NCBI RefSeq assembly: GCF_003206575.1
Contig: NZ_PZJO01000004.1
Coordinates: forward strand, 61,934 to 125,933
Length of the DNA stretch: 64,000 nt
Direction of reading: 5' to 3'
From: Salinicola endophyticus
Lineage (GTDB): Bacteria > Pseudomonadota > Gammaproteobacteria > Pseudomonadales > Halomonadaceae
Shown: positions 61,130-64,000 of the stretch, one piece after another
Position numbering within the stretch: the stretch's first letter is position 1
Layout of the letters: each line of letters starts with the position of its first letter
Notes under the pieces: model-generated
The model's input: only the letters and a program-made list of their open reading frames with translations
Told to the model about the DNA's origin: nothing
The model's database searches: none
Program-made: the position numbers and the translations under genes

Positions 61130-61483
61130 GGTGAGGCTCCTGCAGGGTGAGTGGTGGCAGGCGGCAGCCCCGATAGCGGCAGCCATGACAGCGGCAGGCT
61201 GGCAGCGTACCATGAGAGGGTGCTTACAAAATGTCTGCGCTCGACAATACGGCGTTGAAATCGACCTCAAAATGCTCATTTACCCCCTGTAAACTCCGCT
61301 TTTTCGGCCGATTTCGCCTTGTCTTGCCTTCGCTCGCCGAATTTGTAAACACCCTCTGAGCAGGCTATTCACTTCCCGCCCCTGGATTTCATACCCAAGG
61401 ATCACCCGCATGTTTCGAGACCCGGCGCTGGTAGCGCTTCCCGGCGAGATCACCTCTTCGCTGTCTGGCCGCGGGGTGGCGCG
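61130..61483. promoter_or_regulatory. Divergent region NRDE gene / TSUP gene
   Basis: 354 bp holding promoters for both genes, interrupted by the family-C MITE-like element at 61215-61357. A 26-codon frame with AAGG upstream begins at 61410 and ends (61488-61490) four bases inside the TSUP gene; it may be a leader or noise. Confidence 0.4.
61215..61357. mobile_element. MITE-like element, family C (143 bp)
   Basis: Terminal inverted repeats AGAGGGTGCTTACAAA and, as complement of the right end, AGAGGGTGTTTACAAA: 15 of 16 positions identical. No coding capacity. Internal TTTAC-CCCCT-GTAAA is a further small hairpin at about 61279-61293. It is not at a gene stop. Confidence 0.75.
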
Positions 61484-62275
61484 ATGCTGACCGCGGTGGT
61501 CATCTATCTGCTGGTGGGCGCCATCGCCGGGCTGCTGGCGGGCATCTTCGGTATCGGTGGCGGCATCGTGATGGTGCCGGCGCTGGTCTTCACCTTTCTG
61601 GCCCAGCAGGTCGACCCGGCGGTGACCGCCCACCTGGCGGTGGGGACCTCGCTGGCGACCATCGTCGTTACCGGCGCCTCCTCGGCCTGGGGGCACTGGC
61701 GCCGGGGTAGCGTGCGCCGCGACTGGCTGCGACTGATGATCCCGGGGCTTCTGGTCGGCGGTATCCTCGGTGTGCTGCTGGCCTCGGCGCTGCCCGGGGC
61801 GGCGCTGACGCGGCTGTTTGGCGTCTTTGCCCTGATCATGGCGCTGAAGATGCTGCTGTCGCGTCCGCCGGCCACCCAGGGGCGTCAGCCCCAGCGCTGG
61901 CCGATGGCGGCGGCGGGGGCGGTGATCGGTGGCGTCTCGACGCTGTTCGGGGTCGGCGGCGGCGTGATGTCGGTGCCGTGGCTGTCGCGCTTCACCCAGC
62001 GCATGACCGAGGCGGTCGGCACCTCCGCCGCCATTGGTCTGCCGATCGCGCTGATCGGTACGGTGACCAATGTCGTGGTGGGCTGGGGCGAGGCCGGGCT
62101 GCCGAGCGGCGCGACCGGTTTCGTGATGTGGCCGGCGTTTCTCGGCCTGATGGTGACCAGCGTGCCGATGGCTCGAGTGGGGGTGAAAGTCGCCCATGCA
62201 TTGCCTGCCAAGGTGCTGCGACGTATCTTTGCCCTCCTGCTGATCGTGGTCGGGTTCAAGCTGATGCTGGGCTGA
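61484..62275 (+). CDS. TSUP-family permease (TauE/SafE type)
   Basis: 263-residue inner-membrane exporter with about eight helices in two repeats: GAIAGLLAGIFGIGGGIVMVPAL in the first half and GGVSTLFGVGGGVMSVPWL in the second, the double Gly-rich motif of the family. TSUP proteins move sulfite, sulfoacetate or other organosulfur anions; substrate here unknown. It precedes lgt by 36 bp, so it may be co-transcribed with lgt-thyA. The ATG at 61484 has only a weak ribosome binding site. Confidence 0.88.
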   Translation: MLTAVVIYLLVGAIAGLLAGIFGIGGGIVMVPALVFTFLAQQVDPAVTAHLAVGTSLATIVVTGASSAWGHWRRGSVRRDWLRLMIPGLLVGGILGVLLASALPGAALTRLFGVFALIMALKMLLSRPPATQGRQPQRWPMAAAGAVIGGVSTLFGVGGGVMSVPWLSRFTQRMTEAVGTSAAIGLPIALIGTVTNVVVGWGEAGLPSGATGFVMWPAFLGLMVTSVPMARVGVKVAHALPAKVLRRIFALLLIVVGFKLMLG

Positions 62276-62311
62276 CCGACGATCTCGACCCCCGCTGCCG
62301 AAGGAGCGCGC

Positions 62312-63118
62312 ATGCTGGCCTATCCCGATATCGATCCCATCGCCGTCTCGCTGGGGCCTCTCAAGGTGCACTGGTACGGACTGATGTACGTCGTTGGCTT
62401 CGTCGGCGCCTGGTGGCTGGGGCGTTTGCGTGCCGCGCGATTAGGACTCAAGCCCGATGATATCGGCGACATGCTGTTCTACGGTGCGCTGGGCGTGGTG
62501 CTGGGCGGGCGCCTGGGTTATGCGCTGTTCTACGGGCTCGACCGCCTGATCGAGAATCCACTATGGCTGTTCCAGATCTGGGACGGCGGCATGAGCTTCC
62601 ATGGCGGTCTGATCGGGGTGCTGATCGCGTCGCTGCTGTTCGCCCGCAAGCACGGGCTGGCCTTCTTCCAGCTCACCGATTTCGTCGCGCCGCTGGTGCC
62701 GATCGGACTGGGGGCGGGGCGTATCGGCAACTTCATCAATCACGAGCTGCCCGGCCGTGTCACCGATGTACCCTGGGCCATGGTGTTCCCCGGAATGGGT
62801 GGGCAGGGGCGGCATCCGTCATCGCTATATCAGTTCTTCCTTGAGGGTGTGGTACTGTTCACCATTCTCTGGCTGGTATCGCTGACCCCACGCCGGCGCG
62901 GTTTCGTTTCCGGGCTCTTCCTGGTCTGTTACGGCTGCTTCCGCTTTCTGTCCGAGTTCTTCCGTCAGCCGGACCCGCAGCTCGGCTTCATCGCCTTCGG
63001 CTGGTTGACCATGGGGCAGCTGTTGTCGCTGCCGATGATCCTGGCCGGCGTGGCGCTGGTGGTATGGTCTCGCCGCAATGCGGTCGACGATGCCCGCGCC
63101 GACTCCGCGGCCGGTTGA
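62312..63118 (+). CDS. lgt: Prolipoprotein diacylglyceryl transferase
   Basis: First enzyme of lipoprotein maturation, transferring diacylglycerol to the lipobox Cys. 268 residues, about seven helices. HGGLIG and the signature [16 protein letters not shown] are diagnostic. AAGGAG precedes the ATG at 62312. Followed by thyA 125 bp downstream, the conserved lgt-thyA pair of gammaproteobacteria. Confidence 0.96.
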   Translation: MLAYPDIDPIAVSLGPLKVHWYGLMYVVGFVGAWWLGRLRAARLGLKPDDIGDMLFYGALGVVLGGRLGYALFYGLDRLIENPLWLFQIWDGGMSFHGGLIGVLIASLLFARKHGLAFFQLTDFVAPLVPIGLGAGRIGNFINHELPGRVTDVPWAMVFPGMGGQGRHPSSLYQFFLEGVVLFTILWLVSLTPRRRGFVSGLFLVCYGCFRFLSEFFRQPDPQLGFIAFGWLTMGQLLSLPMILAGVALVVWSRRNAVDDARADSAAG

Positions 63119-63243
63119 GCGCGCAAGGTAGCGATGCCGGCCTGGTGAAGCGCTCGACGCGCTGGAGACATGTGATTTCAAGCGCCGCCTGGACTGCTTC
63201 ATCGGTCTGCGGCGCTGCTAGCTAGTGAAGGAGTGCCAGCCCA

Positions 63244-64000
63244 ATGCGGCCTTATCTCGATCTGATGCAACGGGTGCTGGATAGCGGCATCGAGAAAGCC
63301 GACCGCACCGGTGTCGGTACGCTGAGCGTCTTCGGTCATCAGATGCGCTTCGATCTGAGCCAGGGGTTTCCGCTGGTGACGACCAAGAAGCTGCATCTGC
63401 GCTCGATCATCCACGAGCTCTTGTGGTTTCTGCGTGGCGACACCAATATCGCCTATCTGCATCAGCACAACGTCACCATCTGGGACGAGTGGGCGGATGC
63501 CAATGGCGATCTGGGGCCAGTCTACGGCTACCAGTGGCGTAGCTGGCCGGCGCCTGACGGTGAATCGATCGACCAGATCGCCAAGGTGGTGGCGCAGATC
63601 CGCCACCACCCCGACTCCCGTCGGCATATCGTCTCAGCATGGAATCCGGCGCTGGTCGATGATATGGCGCTGCCGCCGTGTCATGCGCTGTTCCAGTTCT
63701 ATGTCGCCGAGGGGCGGCTGTCGTGCCAGCTCTATCAGCGCAGCGCCGATATCTTCCTCGGCGTGCCCTTCAATATCGCCAGTTACGCGCTGCTCACGCA
63801 CATGGTGGCGCAGGTCTGCGGCCTCGAGCCGGGGGAGTTCGTGCACACCCTGGGCGATGCGCATCTCTATCTCAATCATCTCGATCAGGCCCGGCTGCAG
63901 TTGAGCCGCGAGCCGCTGCCGCTGCCGAGACTCAGGCTCAACCCCGAGATCGATGACCTGTTCGCATTCCGGTTCGACGATATCGCGATCGAAGACTACC
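63244..64000 (+). CDS. thyA: Thymidylate synthase (3' truncated by window edge)
   Basis: Methylates dUMP to dTMP using methylene-THF. The 252 visible codons include [63 protein letters not shown] and the active-site Cys146 in [12 protein letters not shown]. Near the cut, [16 protein letters not shown] is seen. GAAGGAG precedes the ATG. The stop lies beyond base 64000; E. coli ThyA is 264 residues. Confidence 0.97.
   Translation, partial: MRPYLDLMQRVLDSGIEKADRTGVGTLSVFGHQMRFDLSQGFPLVTTKKLHLRSIIHELLWFLRGDTNIAYLHQHNVTIWDEWADANGDLGPVYGYQWRSWPAPDGESIDQIAKVVAQIRHHPDSRRHIVSAWNPALVDDMALPPCHALFQFYVAEGRLSCQLYQRSADIFLGVPFNIASYALLTHMVAQVCGLEPGEFVHTLGDAHLYLNHLDQARLQLSREPLPLPRLRLNPEIDDLFAFRFDDIAIEDY

Overview
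The window is chromosomal DNA from a high-GC gammaproteobacterium. The best fit is a halophile of the Halomonadaceae (Halomonas/Salinicola-like), inferred from three things: Pseudomonas/Halomonas-type gene orders (nrdR-ribD-ribBA-ribH-nusB-thiL-pgpA; hslR-hslO-pckA; rppH-ptsP ... lgt-thyA), a gammaproteobacterial gshA, and a glucosylglycerate compatible-solute locus. The species cannot be named from sequence alone. Coding density is high. No rRNA, tRNA, CRISPR array, prophage or intact insertion sequence was seen.

Layout. 0-5.5 kb: a ZntB/CorA-type transporter, then tesA divergent from the ybbA-ybbP lipase-chaperone-like ABC pair. 5.6-8.8 kb: an aldehyde dehydrogenase and glyA with a strong terminator. 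8.9-20.6 kb: a catabolic island. A GntR/FCD regulator and galactonate dehydratase (dgoD) lie at one end, and KDPGal aldolase (dgoA) plus KDGal kinase (dgoK) at the other. Between them sits an oppositely transcribed cassette: polyol-type dehydrogenase, solute-binding protein, two permeases, SDR and ATPase, with a divergent AraC regulator. Matching TGT-N3-ACA palindromes precede the GntR gene and dgoA. 20.7-28.4 kb: glucosylglycerate synthesis (phosphatase, GT81 synthase), a MASE1-GGDEF diguanylate cyclase, an unrecognised beta-propeller protein, crcB and a GH13_18 sugar phosphorylase likely to recycle glucosylglycerate.

28.6-34.3 kb: nrdR, riboflavin genes, nusB, thiL and pgpA, largely one overlapping operon. 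34.4-40.5 kb: a DUF945 protein, lon with a possible heat-shock promoter, a small lipoprotein, queH and ydfG. 40.9-46.5 kb: an acyltransferase, a Gfo/Idh/MocA oxidoreductase, an altronate-dehydratase family gene and a divergent LysR regulator whose tail is encoded by an exact 3 x 24 bp tandem repeat. 46.6-56.3 kb: nudE, hslR, hslO, pckA, tex, gshA, dsbB and rsd. 56.5-64 kb: a HAD phosphatase, rppH, ptsP, an NRDE protein, a TSUP permease, lgt and the 5' part of thyA, which runs off the end.

The least conventional content is a set of small, non-coding, terminal-inverted-repeat elements (MITE-like, about 90-180 bp) at 39.6, 43.4, 53.3 and 61.2 kb. They fall into three families. Three of the four abut the 3' end of a gene so that the element's terminal repeat contains that gene's stop codon. 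Two copies of one family keep an internal hairpin through compensatory changes. Other unexplained structure includes three 18-bp direct repeats in front of dgoD and a duplicated ~48-bp segment between pgpA and the DUF945 gene.
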